The notes beneath the pieces were generated by a model, which saw only the letters and a list, made by a program, of their open reading frames with translations, ran no database searches and had not been told where the DNA came from. DNA of 64,000 bases. It comes from Oscillibacter sp. Its GTDB lineage: Bacteria > Bacillota > Clostridia > Oscillospirales > Oscillospiraceae. Positions 16,461 through 24,530 of this stretch are shown in pieces; position 1 is the first letter of the stretch; the number at the start of each line of letters is the position of its first letter. Location of the stretch: positions 108,858 to 172,857 of the forward strand of contig JAFXQV010000015.1 in the NCBI GenBank assembly GCA_017526785.1, in the 5' to 3' direction. The position numbers and the translations under genes are program-made.

Positions 16461-16806
16461 TGTGATAGCGTTTTCCCCGCTTCAAGTGGTGCTGATAATG
16501 CTGGGCGTGTTCGGGGCGGCCTTTGTCGCGACGCTCATTGTAATTCTGCTCATTCGGGGGCTTGGACAGCGGAACGGCGGCAACGCGCCGCGACTGACGC
16601 TCGACGCCGTTGTGACGGGCAAGCGTCGGGAGACGTACCAGCGGAAAGGCAACGTCTCGGAAACGTACTATGTCACGTTCGAGGTCGACGGCGGCGAACG
16701 GGCGGAACTTGTCGTGGACGCCGCGACGTACGGACTGTTAGCGACGGGCGACAGCGGACAGTTGACACTTCGCGGGTCACAGTATCTGGCATTTGTGCGG
16801 AATTGA
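16453..16806 (+). CDS. DUF2500-family membrane protein inside the pyr operon
   Basis: A 117-residue protein with one N-terminal transmembrane helix (about residues 10-32, VVLIMLGVFGAAFVATLIVI) and a C-terminal domain matching the DUF2500 family: VTGKRRETYQ, then YYVTFEVDGGERAEL, YGLLATGDSGQLTLRG. The C-terminal part is likely beta-rich and cytoplasmic or external; topology cannot be decided. Function is unknown in the family. It overlaps pyrF by eight bases and ends 12 bases before pyrE, so it is co-expressed with UMP synthesis. No direct role in the pathway is claimed. Confidence 0.8.
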   Translation: MDNVIAFSPLQVVLIMLGVFGAAFVATLIVILLIRGLGQRNGGNAPRLTLDAVVTGKRRETYQRKGNVSETYYVTFEVDGGERAELVVDAATYGLLATGDSGQLTLRGSQYLAFVRN

Positions 16807-16818
16807 CAGGAGGAGCGT

Positions 16819-17457
16819 ATGACCGAAAGCAAACGGGCGATTGCCCACGACTTATTGTCTATCGGGGCGGTATTTCTGCGCCCGGAAAATCCGTTCGTCT
16901 GGGCGTCGGGAATCAAAAGCCCGATTTACTGCGACAACCGTCTGACGCTGACCGCGCCGGACGTGCGGACGCGCATTGAGAACGGGCTTGCGGCACTCGT
17001 GCGGGAACAGTACCCGGCGGCGGAAGTCCTCATGGGAACGTCCACGGCGGGCATTGCCCACGCGGCGATTGTCGGACACCTGACCGGACTGCCCATGGGC
17101 TACGTGCGTTCCGGGAACAAAGACCACGGGCGCGGAAACCGTATCGAAGGCCGTCTGGACGCCGGACAGCGCGTCGTCGTCGTGGAGGACTTGATATCGA
17201 CCGCCGGAAGCTGTCTCGACGTGGTGGGAGCCTTGCGCGACGCCGGGGCGGACGTGCTGGGCATTGTGTCCATTTTCACATACGGCATGCGGAAAGGCTT
17301 GGAGCGTCTCGCCGCCGCCGGGGTGCGGAACGAAAGTCTGTGCGACTTTGACGCGGTGTGTGAAGTGGCCGCCGAAGAGGGGAAAATCAAGCCGGAGGAC
17401 ATCGCGCGTTTACGGCGGTTCCGCGACAATCCGTCCGACGAAAGCTGGATGTCCTGA
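16819..17457 (+). CDS. pyrE: Orotate phosphoribosyltransferase
   Basis: This 212-residue enzyme joins orotate and PRPP to give OMP. The PRPP-binding motif is [13 protein letters not shown], with [10 protein letters not shown] for the N-terminal substrate loop and [17 protein letters not shown] for the mobile catalytic loop (Lys-Asp-His-Gly). Length and motif order fit the Firmicutes type. It has the ribosome site AGGAGG and lies between the DUF2500 gene and pyrB in the operon. Confidence 0.95.
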   Translation: MTESKRAIAHDLLSIGAVFLRPENPFVWASGIKSPIYCDNRLTLTAPDVRTRIENGLAALVREQYPAAEVLMGTSTAGIAHAAIVGHLTGLPMGYVRSGNKDHGRGNRIEGRLDAGQRVVVVEDLISTAGSCLDVVGALRDAGADVLGIVSIFTYGMRKGLERLAAAGVRNESLCDFDAVCEVAAEEGKIKPEDIARLRRFRDNPSDESWMS

Positions 17458-17474
17458 CGCGAAAAGGAGAAGCT

Positions 17475-18395
17475 ATGCCCAGACACCTTATCGACATTAC
17501 CGACCTGTCCGTAGCAGAGATTGATTCCTTGATTGCCACGGCGGAAGACATTTTCGACCACCCGGACAAGTATCAGTCCGTATGCGCCTGTAGACAGTTG
17601 GCGACGCTCTTTTTTGAGCCGTCCACGCGGACGCGGCTTTCGTTTGAGTCGGCCATGCTGGCGCTTGGCGGACAAGTTCTCGGCTTTTCATCCGCCGATT
17701 GCAGTTCTACCGCGAAGGGAGAAACTGTCACGGACACCGTCCACACAGTCAGTTGTTACGCCGACATTATCGCCATGCGGCACCCGAAGGAGGGCGCGCC
17801 GTTCGCGGCCGCGCAGGTGTCGGAAGTGCCGATTATCAACGCAGGCGACGGCGGCCACAACCACCCCACGCAGACGCTGACAGACCTATTAACGATTCAC
17901 CGCGAGCGCGGGAAATTGCACGGCTTCACAATCGGCTTTTGCGGAGACCTGAAATTTGGGCGTACCGTGCATTCTCTCGTAAACGCGCTGTCGCGCTACC
18001 CGGATATCCGGTACGTGTTCATTTCGCCGACGGAGTTAAAACTGCCGCGCTATGTCAAGGAACACTCGTTGAAAAACCGGAACATTCCGTACGAGCAGAC
18101 GGAGGAACTGTCGGAGGTCATGCCGGAACTCGATATTTTGTATATGACGCGTGTACAGAAGGAGCGCTTTTTCAACGAAGAGGAGTATTTGCGCCTGAAA
18201 GACAGCTATATTCTGACGCCCGCGAAGCTCTGCGGCGCGAAGCCGGACTTGTCGATTTTGCACCCGTTGCCGCGTGTCAACGAGATTTCGGCGACGGTCG
18301 ACCGCGACCCCCGCGCCGTCTACTGGAAACAGGTTCGGTACGGGAAATATATCCGTATGGCGCTTATCATGTTTCTGCTGGGGCTGACGCCGTGA
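17475..18395 (+). CDS. pyrB: Aspartate carbamoyltransferase, catalytic subunit
   Basis: This 306-residue enzyme forms carbamoyl-aspartate from carbamoyl phosphate and aspartate, the committed step. The carbamoyl-phosphate loop [12 protein letters not shown] is intact, the 80s-loop region reads [25 protein letters not shown] supplies further active-site residues, and [10 protein letters not shown] is the 240s-loop signature. It is followed 16 bases later by pyrI, so the enzyme should form the allosteric c6r6 dodecamer rather than the unregulated trimer of Bacillus. Confidence 0.95.
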   Translation: MPRHLIDITDLSVAEIDSLIATAEDIFDHPDKYQSVCACRQLATLFFEPSTRTRLSFESAMLALGGQVLGFSSADCSSTAKGETVTDTVHTVSCYADIIAMRHPKEGAPFAAAQVSEVPIINAGDGGHNHPTQTLTDLLTIHRERGKLHGFTIGFCGDLKFGRTVHSLVNALSRYPDIRYVFISPTELKLPRYVKEHSLKNRNIPYEQTEELSEVMPELDILYMTRVQKERFFNEEEYLRLKDSYILTPAKLCGAKPDLSILHPLPRVNEISATVDRDPRAVYWKQVRYGKYIRMALIMFLLGLTP

Positions 18396-18411
18396 AAAGG
18401 AGTTACTGCGT

Positions 18412-18852
18412 ATGAACATTGACAGCATACAGGACGGGGTTGTACTCGACCACATCCGCGCCGGGAAAAGCATGGTCATTTACCACTATCTCCACCTCGA
18501 CGCGCTGGACTGTTCGGTGGCCATCATCCAGAACGCCCGGAGCGCCCACTTGGGCAAGAAGGACATCATCAAAATTGACACGCCCATGGAGCTTGACTTG
18601 GACGTGCTGGGCTACTTTGACTCCAACATCACGGTGAACATCATCCGGGGCGGGGAACTGGTCGAAAAGAAACATGTCGAACTACCACAGAAGTTAGTCA
18701 ACGTGATACGGTGCCGGAATCCGCGCTGTATTACAATGGCGGAGGAACAGTTAGACGCGATTTTCCTGCTCAGCGACCCCGTACGGCGGACGTACCGCTG
18801 TGCCTACTGCGACACCGCCATTGACAAGACGTTTCCGGATGTGCGGACGTAA
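18412..18852 (+). CDS. pyrI: Aspartate carbamoyltransferase, regulatory subunit
   Basis: This 146-residue protein binds CTP/ATP and confers allosteric control on PyrB. The nucleotide-binding N-terminal half contains GVVLDHIRAGK and KDIIKIDTPMEL. The C-terminal zinc domain has four cysteines in the expected pattern (CRNPRC about residue 105, CAYCDTAI near the end), which contact PyrB. It closes the operon and a strong terminator follows. The presence of pyrI implies feedback inhibition at the protein level, which fits the absence of an attenuator upstream of pyrC. Confidence 0.95.
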   Translation: MNIDSIQDGVVLDHIRAGKSMVIYHYLHLDALDCSVAIIQNARSAHLGKKDIIKIDTPMELDLDVLGYFDSNITVNIIRGGELVEKKHVELPQKLVNVIRCRNPRCITMAEEQLDAIFLLSDPVRRTYRCAYCDTAIDKTFPDVRT

Positions 18853-18861
18853 GTAAAAGTA

Positions 18862-18886
18862 CCCTCCCCGCGCGGGGAGGGCTTTT
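18862..18886. terminator. Terminator between convergent pyrI and cobU
   Basis: Perfect palindrome ccctccccgcgcggggaggg followed by CTTTTC on the plus strand. On the minus strand it is followed by ACTTTTAC, so it can end both operons. Confidence 0.8.
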
Positions 18887-19410
18887 CATAGGGACAGACG
18901 CCCCTTGTGATACACGGGGATTCCGCAGACGACCTCACAAACGCCGTCGGCGGTCGCGGCGATTTCGCGGTGAAGCCGCGCCAGTGTGCGCAGATATTGA
19001 AGCGTTTCGCCGGGATACGCCGCGCCGCCGCGAAAGATTTCGTTGGAGACAATCACGACATGGGCGCACTGTCCGCGCAGGGCTTCCAGACCCCGCAGGA
19101 TTTCCGCGCCGTCGCGGCTTCCGCCCGGGGAAAACATCTCGTTGGCGCACAGGTTCCCCAAGTCCTCTAACAGTACCGCGCTTCCGTCCGGGACGCGCAG
19201 GCCGGACAGATTCGTGAAGCGTTCGAGTGTGGTAAAGCCCTTTCCCGTCCGCGCCCGACGGTGCTTGGCAATGCGCGCCGCGGCTTCCGCGCCGCGCGGT
19301 TCCATGGCGGCAACGTAAATTTTCGGCGCGTCGCCGGAGAGGCGGCAGAGCAGATTTTCGGCGTACTCGCTCTTCCCGGACGCCGCCCCGCCGATAACAA
19401 GAATCATCAT
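18886..19410 (-). CDS. cobU: Adenosylcobinamide kinase / adenosylcobinamide-phosphate guanylyltransferase
   Basis: This 174-residue bifunctional enzyme phosphorylates adenosylcobinamide and then attaches GMP, activating the nucleotide loop end of cobalamin. The P-loop is at the very N-terminus (VIGGAASGKSEYAE). The covalent-GMP region is seen in TGKGFTTLER; ten residues further on, VLLEDLGNLCANEMF gives the Walker B strand, and VIVSNEIF is the conserved later motif. It is the last gene of the cobalamin operon and its ATG overlaps the cobT stop by four bases. Confidence 0.9.
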   Translation of the reverse strand: MMILVIGGAASGKSEYAENLLCRLSGDAPKIYVAAMEPRGAEAAARIAKHRRARTGKGFTTLERFTNLSGLRVPDGSAVLLEDLGNLCANEMFSPGGSRDGAEILRGLEALRGQCAHVVIVSNEIFRGGAAYPGETLQYLRTLARLHREIAATADGVCEVVCGIPVYHKGRLSL

Positions 19411-20462
19411 TGCGGCGTGTAGGCGGGGATGCCGCCCTCCTCGAACGTGTAGGCCTCGCGGTACACGGCAAGCGCCAAATCTAACAGGGGCATGGCGCAG
19501 ACCGCGCCCGTACCCTCGCCCAGCCGCATTCCCGCCGTGATGAGCGGGCGCTTTCCCAGCGCGTCAAGGACACGTTGTCCGGCGGGTTCGGCGGAGACGT
19601 GGCTTGCAAGCATGGCCTTGGCCGACGCCGCACACAGCCGCGCCGCGCATAACGCCGCCGCCGCGCTCGGGAAACCGTCCATCAGCACCGGAACGCCGTA
19701 CAGCGCCCCGCCCAGATACAAGCCGCACATCCCCGCCAAGTCGAAGCCGCCGACTTTCGAGAGAACGTCCGGCACGTCGGACGCGTCGGGCTTGTTTTGT
19801 GCGATTCCGTCACGGACTGCGGAAATTTTCCGCCGCAGTCCGGCACCGGACAGCCCCGCGCCGCGCCCCGTGACCGCCGCCGGGTCAAGGTTCAGTAACA
19901 CGCTTGTCACGGCGCTTGCGGTCGTCGTGTTGCCGATACCCATTTCCCCGGCGGCTAACAGGCGCGTCCCGCGTCGGCGCGCCTCCCGGGCAAGTTCGAC
20001 GCCCGTCAGAATGGCGCGTTCTGCGTCCCCCCGCGACATCGCCGCGCCACGCGTGAAGTCCGCCGTACCGTTCCCGACGCGCCGCGAGAGTACGCCCGGA
20101 CACGGCGTGAAATCTCTGATACCCATGTCCACGGGAATCACGCGGCAGTCGGCGGCCGCCGCCATGCGGCACACGGCAGTCCGTCCGGCCGCGAGTTCCC
20201 GCGCCACAACGCCCGTTACTGTGCTGTCCGTTTGCGTGACGCCCCGCGCCGTCACGCCGTTGTCGGCGCAGAACACGACGACGGCGCGGGGGCGGAGTTC
20301 GATAACGTCGCTCCCGGTCAGCGCGGCAACGTCGCAAAGCGCGGCCTCGAGCAGTCCGAGACTTCCCAGCGGTTTCGCGAGACTGTCCCAGCGGCGCTGA
20401 GCGCGTGTCCGCGCCGATTCGTCCGGGGGCGTAATTTGTCGCAAAATTTCCTGTAAGTTCAC
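19407..20462 (-). CDS. cobT: Nicotinate-nucleotide-dimethylbenzimidazole phosphoribosyltransferase
   Basis: This 351-residue enzyme makes the alpha-ribazole phosphate of the lower cobalamin ligand. Markers are RWDSLAKPLGSLGLLE near the N-terminus, VVFCADNGVTARGV, GEMGIGNTTTASAV and the catalytic-glutamate segment MRLGEGTGA near the C-terminus. Start codon GTG overlaps the stop of cbiA (GTGA). A much longer open frame extends upstream but only shadows cbiA and lacks family similarity. It may activate bases other than dimethylbenzimidazole, as in many anaerobes. cobS, often a neighbour, is absent here. Confidence 0.9.
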   Translation of the reverse strand: MNLQEILRQITPPDESARTRAQRRWDSLAKPLGSLGLLEAALCDVAALTGSDVIELRPRAVVVFCADNGVTARGVTQTDSTVTGVVARELAAGRTAVCRMAAAADCRVIPVDMGIRDFTPCPGVLSRRVGNGTADFTRGAAMSRGDAERAILTGVELAREARRRGTRLLAAGEMGIGNTTTASAVTSVLLNLDPAAVTGRGAGLSGAGLRRKISAVRDGIAQNKPDASDVPDVLSKVGGFDLAGMCGLYLGGALYGVPVLMDGFPSAAAALCAARLCAASAKAMLASHVSAEPAGQRVLDALGKRPLITAGMRLGEGTGAVCAMPLLDLALAVYREAYTFEEGGIPAYTPQ

Positions 20463-21820
20463 GCTTTCGCCGTCCTTTCGAGATATCGCCGCGCCGCGCC
20501 GACGAACCGCTCCGCGAGTTCCGGACGCCCGTAAAAGTACAAGTGCGGGAATCCGGCGTACAGCGTATCGCTGACGAACCCGCAACGCCAGCGGCGTCCG
20601 GTGACGGGCTTTTCGACGCGCAGGGCGCGGCCGTTTTCGGTACTGTCCCAGTGGTGGAACTCGTGGACGGGGAACGCCTCCCCGGCGCGGAACAGCAGAC
20701 TGTCCGTGTCGGCGTAGACCGTGGCGTAGCCGAAACGGACAAGTTTTCCGCACGGGAAGCCGTCGCCGGGGAGTACGCCCGCCATCGGGTACGGTACGCC
20801 GTCGGCGTCGCGCAACGTCTGACACAGGTACAGGAAGCCGCCGCATTCGGCGACCGTGGGCAGGCCGCCGCGCACCGTGTCGGCAATGGCGCGGCGCATG
20901 GGGACATTTCCGGAAAGGCCTTGCGCGTACAATTCCGGGTATCCGCCGGGGAGATACAGCCCGCCGACATTTTCCGGTAGCGCGGCGTCCCGCGTGGGAC
21001 TGAAAAAGACGATTTCCGCGCCGCAGGCCTCCAGCGTTTCGAGCGTCTCGGCGTACAGGAAGCAAAACGCCCCGTCGCGGGCAACGGCAATCCGTACGCC
21101 CGACGCTTGGCACTCCCGGCGCGGACACGTTTCCGGTTCCGCCGCGCCGTACAGTTTCAGCAGGCGTTCCATGTCGACGTTAGTTTCCAGCGCGTCGGCG
21201 AGTACGCCGAAACGTTGCCGCAAATCCGTGATTTCCGCCGCCGTGTACAGTCCCAAATGACGGCTTGGAAGCTCCGCCTCCGGCATGCGCGGCAGACAGC
21301 CCAGTACCGGAAGCCCCGTCTCCCGTTCCAATGTCACGGAGAGCGTACGAAAGAGCGCGGGCGGACAGTCGTTGAGCAGTAGGCCGACAATGTGACTGTC
21401 CGGCCGGAAGCCGCGCATACCGCGCACGACCGCCGCCAGCGACAGTGCCGCGCCCCTTGCGCGCACGACCAGCAGGACGGGCAGACCCAGCGCCCGCGCC
21501 GTGTCCCACGCGCTGGCGGCGTCGGTGAGGCCGCCGAGGCCGTCGTAGAAGCCCATAGCGCTTTCGCACACGGCCGCGCCGTGGCCGCAGGCGGCACGGG
21601 CGAACAGTTCCCGCGCCCGTCCGGCGTCCGACAGGAACAGGTCTAAGTTGTGGCTCTCCGCGCCCAGCGCGGAACGGTGAAACATGGGGTCGATGTAGTC
21701 ACAGCCGCACTTGAACGCGCACGGGTTCAGGCCGCGACGCCGGAACGCCGTTAATAATGCGCACGTCACGACGGTTTTGCCGCTTCCGGACGCGGGCGCG
21801 GCCACAAGTACGCGAATCAT
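20459..21820 (-). CDS. cbiA: Cobyrinate a,c-diamide synthase
   Basis: This 453-residue enzyme amidates two acetate side chains of cobyrinate using glutamine and ATP. The N-terminal dethiobiotin-synthetase-like ATPase has the P-loop LVAAPASGSGKT and FKCGCDYIDP with the metal-binding region. The C-terminal class I glutamine amidotransferase domain (from about residue 240) includes LYLPGGYPELYA and the nucleophile cysteine in VAECGGFLYL; the catalytic histidine lies in VHEFHHWDS. The start ATG overlaps the cbiET stop. The P-loop subtype and CbiD/CbiG in the operon indicate the cobalt-early anaerobic route. Confidence 0.92.
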   Translation of the reverse strand: MIRVLVAAPASGSGKTVVTCALLTAFRRRGLNPCAFKCGCDYIDPMFHRSALGAESHNLDLFLSDAGRARELFARAACGHGAAVCESAMGFYDGLGGLTDAASAWDTARALGLPVLLVVRARGAALSLAAVVRGMRGFRPDSHIVGLLLNDCPPALFRTLSVTLERETGLPVLGCLPRMPEAELPSRHLGLYTAAEITDLRQRFGVLADALETNVDMERLLKLYGAAEPETCPRRECQASGVRIAVARDGAFCFLYAETLETLEACGAEIVFFSPTRDAALPENVGGLYLPGGYPELYAQGLSGNVPMRRAIADTVRGGLPTVAECGGFLYLCQTLRDADGVPYPMAGVLPGDGFPCGKLVRFGYATVYADTDSLLFRAGEAFPVHEFHHWDSTENGRALRVEKPVTGRRWRCGFVSDTLYAGFPHLYFYGRPELAERFVGAARRYLERTAKA

Positions 21821-23037
21821 ACGCCGCCGCCTTTCGACGCGTCCGATACGCCGCCGCCTTTCGACGTAATCAGGAACACCGGATTTTGCGCCGTGAGCAA
21901 ATGGAAGTCCCCGGCTTTGCGCGTACGGCTGACGGCGATTTGGCACACTTCGGCGTCGAGGCCGCACGCGGTCACGGCGTCGGAGAGCGTTTCCAGCGTC
22001 ACGGCGGAAATACAAAGCCGCGCCGACGCGTTTTTCTGCAACACGGTTTCGATAACGCTTTCCAGTGCGCCGCCGCTTCCGCCGATGAAAACGGCGTCCG
22101 GCGCGGGCAGAGATTGCAACACTTCGGGGGCGTGGCCGGGAATCAGGGTCAGGTTCCACGCGCCGAATTTTTCACGATTGCGCCGTATCAGGCCGCAGGC
22201 CTCCGCGCCGCACTCCACGGCGTACACGCGCCGCGCCGCCCGCGACAGTTCCACGGATACGGCACCCGTACCCGCGCCCACGTCCCAGACGGTATCGGCG
22301 GGGCAAACCGCCAGTTTCGCCAGAATCGCCGCCCGCACTTCCTGTTTTGTCATGGGAACGTCGCCGCGCAGGAAGTCGGCGTCGGGGATTCCGGGGGCGC
22401 GTTGGGGATACGGCACTGGGGCGGGGTCGGCCAGCAGTACCGACAGCGGAGAAAATACGCTGTCCGCGGCCGCCCGCGCCGTGGTACGGACAATTCTTTC
22501 GTCGACGCCGCCGAGATTTTCGCCGACGACAACGGGCAGATTTCCAAGTCCGGCGGCCGCAAGCTGTCCGCACAGTGCCGCCGGGGACTGCGTACCCGTC
22601 AGGAAGAACGCGGCCTTTCCGCGTGAGACCGCCGCGACCGCGTCAACGTCCGCGCCGTGGGCGGAACACAGCCGCCAGTTCTGCCACGGACGCCCCAGCC
22701 GCGCCGACAGCAGTTGCACACTCGACACGCCCGGGAGAACACGGTATTGTATTTTATCGGCCTCCAAGAGCGGAATTAAGAGCCGCGCCCCGGAGTAAAA
22801 GCCCGTGTCGCCGCCGTAGAGGACGCACGGATTTTCCCACGCGCTTTCCTGTAACAGCCGCATGATTTTTCCGGGCGAGGTCTCCGCGACGCGGACTGTT
22901 GTACAGCCGTCGGGCAACACGTCCAGAAGCCGCGCCGCGCCGAGGAGCGCGTCAGCGCGGCGTAACGCGTCCGAGGCCTCCCGCGTGACGCTTCCCCGGC
23001 CGCCGCCCATGCCGATAAGCGTTACCTGTCTTGACAT
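21817..23037 (-). CDS. cobL: Precorrin-6Y C5,15-methyltransferase, CbiE-CbiT fusion
   Basis: This 406-residue fusion methylates C5 and C15 and decarboxylates the corrin precursor. Residues about 1-200 are the CbiE SAM-methyltransferase (N-terminus LIGMGGGRGSVT, later YGGDTGFYSGARLL). Residues about 205-395 are CbiT, a Rossmann methyltransferase with DVGAGTGAVSVEL and VFIGGSGGALE. The C-terminus ends in a duplicated KGGGV, produced by a 27-bp tandem repeat that also covers the stop codon. Stop overlaps cbiA's start and the start overlaps the end of cobK by 16 bases. Symbols cbiET/cobL are used interchangeably. Confidence 0.92.
   Translation of the reverse strand: MSRQVTLIGMGGGRGSVTREASDALRRADALLGAARLLDVLPDGCTTVRVAETSPGKIMRLLQESAWENPCVLYGGDTGFYSGARLLIPLLEADKIQYRVLPGVSSVQLLSARLGRPWQNWRLCSAHGADVDAVAAVSRGKAAFFLTGTQSPAALCGQLAAAGLGNLPVVVGENLGGVDERIVRTTARAAADSVFSPLSVLLADPAPVPYPQRAPGIPDADFLRGDVPMTKQEVRAAILAKLAVCPADTVWDVGAGTGAVSVELSRAARRVYAVECGAEACGLIRRNREKFGAWNLTLIPGHAPEVLQSLPAPDAVFIGGSGGALESVIETVLQKNASARLCISAVTLETLSDAVTACGLDAEVCQIAVSRTRKAGDFHLLTAQNPVFLITSKGGGVSDASKGGGV
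21820..21866 (-). repeat. 27-bp tandem duplication at the 3' end of the cbiET fusion
   Basis: A 27-bp unit (plus strand beginning tacgccgccgcctttcgacg) at 21820-21846 is followed by a 20-bp exact partial second copy at 21847-21866. It adds nine in-frame codons before the stop. Confidence 0.9.
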
Positions 23038-23768
23038 AGCAAACCCTCACAGTACGCGGCGATTTCCGCGAAACTCTCCCCGGTCTCGTCCGGACGCCGT
23101 AACAAAACCAATGTGACGCCGGTATTTCGTGCCGCCTGTAACTTCTCCGGGAAGCCGCCGGCCGCGCCGCCGTCTTTCGTGACCAGATACGCGATTTTGT
23201 ATTGACGAATCAAGGCCTCATTCAGTTCCCGCGAAAACGCCCCCTGCATGGCAATCACATTCCGGCGCGGGATTCCGAGCCGTTCACAGGCGGCAAGCCC
23301 GTCATATGTCGGCAGAATGCGCGGGTACAGCCGCGACGGATTCAGCGCGGAATAGCAAGACAATTCTTTCGCCCCGGTCGTCAGCAGGATGTTTCCTTGT
23401 GTATGTTCGAGGTACGCCGCCGCGCCGGACGCGTCTTGCACCGTCACAATATCCGCGTCGACCGCGCTTGCCCCGCGCAGTAAGCGGCGGTAAGGCGTCG
23501 CCGTGTCGCGGCAGGCCGCCGAAATATTTTCCGTGGCCTCCGTGGCGTAGGGGTGGGTGGCGTCCACGCATAATGCCGCGCCGCGCACGATATCCGCCAT
23601 TTGGGCGCGGCTCTTGCGCCCCGTCAGAACCGTTACGCCGTCGGCGGTTCCCTGTACCTCGCGGCCGTAGTCCGTGGCGACGCAGACCGTGATTTCCGCG
23701 CCGCGTCCGGCCAAGCGCCGCGACAGTTCGCGGCCTTCCGTTGTGCCGCTGAAAATGATAATCTTCAT
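23022..23768 (-). CDS. cobK: Precorrin-6A / cobalt-precorrin-6A reductase
   Basis: This 248-residue NAD(P)H-dependent enzyme reduces the corrin ring of (cobalt-)precorrin-6A. The N-terminal nucleotide-binding motif is IIIFSGTTEGRELSRRL, and VDATHPYATEATENI is the characteristic CobK/CbiJ signature; the C-terminal half has AYLVTKDGGAAGGFPEK. The start at MKII was chosen since it overlaps the cobJ stop by four bases, matching the operon's pattern. An earlier in-frame codon would add only three residues. It could equally be named cbiJ. Confidence 0.9.
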   Translation of the reverse strand: MKIIIFSGTTEGRELSRRLAGRGAEITVCVATDYGREVQGTADGVTVLTGRKSRAQMADIVRGAALCVDATHPYATEATENISAACRDTATPYRRLLRGASAVDADIVTVQDASGAAAYLEHTQGNILLTTGAKELSCYSALNPSRLYPRILPTYDGLAACERLGIPRRNVIAMQGAFSRELNEALIRQYKIAYLVTKDGGAAGGFPEKLQAARNTGVTLVLLRRPDETGESFAEIAAYCEGLLCQDR

Positions 23769-24526
23769 ACCCGGCACCCCCCGGCGTCGGGTGCCGTTGC
23801 TATGCGGTAGCCTCTCGGCGTGACCACGCGCCCGGCGACAAGTTTTGTGGTCGACGCGCCGACAAAGACCGTGGTAAACATATCCGCTTCGGCGTCGCGG
23901 AGTTCGGAGAGCGTCAGAATTTGCGCCGATTCTCCGTCGCGCCCGATATTGCGCACCCGGCCGCAGACGGTCTCCGGGGCGCGGTACCGTAGCAGGATGT
24001 CACAGGCGCGGCGGAGATAGTCTTTCCGGCGCTTGGACGCCGGATTATAGAGGCATAGCGCGAAATCGCCCTCCGCCGCGCATTGTAAGCGCTTTTCGAT
24101 AATTTCCCACGGCGTGAGCAGGTCGGACAGCGAAATGACACAGAAATCATGACCCAGCGGCGCGCCCAGACGTGCCGCGCCCGACAGTGCGGCCGTCACG
24201 CCGGGGACAATTTGCACGTCGACGCCGGGGTACTCCGGGGCGAGTTCGAGCGTGAGACCCGCGAGGCCGTACACCCCGGCGTCCCCGCTACAGACCAGCG
24301 CGGCGGCGGAACAGTTCCGCGCGGCGTCGAGTGCCAGTCGACAGCGTTCGACTTCTTTTGTCATGGGCGTTGTGAACGTTGGTTTGTCCGGGTAGAGCGG
24401 CGCGATTAAGTCGAGATAGACCGGATAGCCGCAGAGGATTTCCGAGGCGTCGAGGGCGGCACGGGCTTCGGCGGTCATGGACGCCGCGCCGCCCGAACCG
24501 ATACCGATTACATACAAGGTTCCCAC
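23765..24526 (-). CDS. cobJ: Precorrin-3B / cobalt-precorrin-3 C17-methyltransferase
   Basis: This 253-residue SAM-dependent tetrapyrrole methylase methylates C17 and drives ring contraction. Family motifs: GIGSGGAASMTAEARAAL at the N-terminus, LVCSGDAGVYGLAG in the SAM pocket, IVPGVTAALSGAARLGAP, and FALCLYNPASKRRKDYL. In the anaerobic path the equivalent enzyme is CbiH, which is what CbiD and CbiG in this operon imply. It starts four bases downstream of cbiG's stop and overlaps cobK. Confidence 0.9.
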   Translation of the reverse strand: MGTLYVIGIGSGGAASMTAEARAALDASEILCGYPVYLDLIAPLYPDKPTFTTPMTKEVERCRLALDAARNCSAAALVCSGDAGVYGLAGLTLELAPEYPGVDVQIVPGVTAALSGAARLGAPLGHDFCVISLSDLLTPWEIIEKRLQCAAEGDFALCLYNPASKRRKDYLRRACDILLRYRAPETVCGRVRNIGRDGESAQILTLSELRDAEADMFTTVFVGASTTKLVAGRVVTPRGYRIATAPDAGGCRV

Positions 24527-24530
24527 GCTA

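Noticed and set aside
19407-21128. A 573-codon frame suggesting a giant CobT protein
   Set aside because: Only the last 351 codons match CobT. The upstream part is the antisense-free shadow of cbiA in another frame, and the GTG overlapping the cbiA stop fits the operon pattern.
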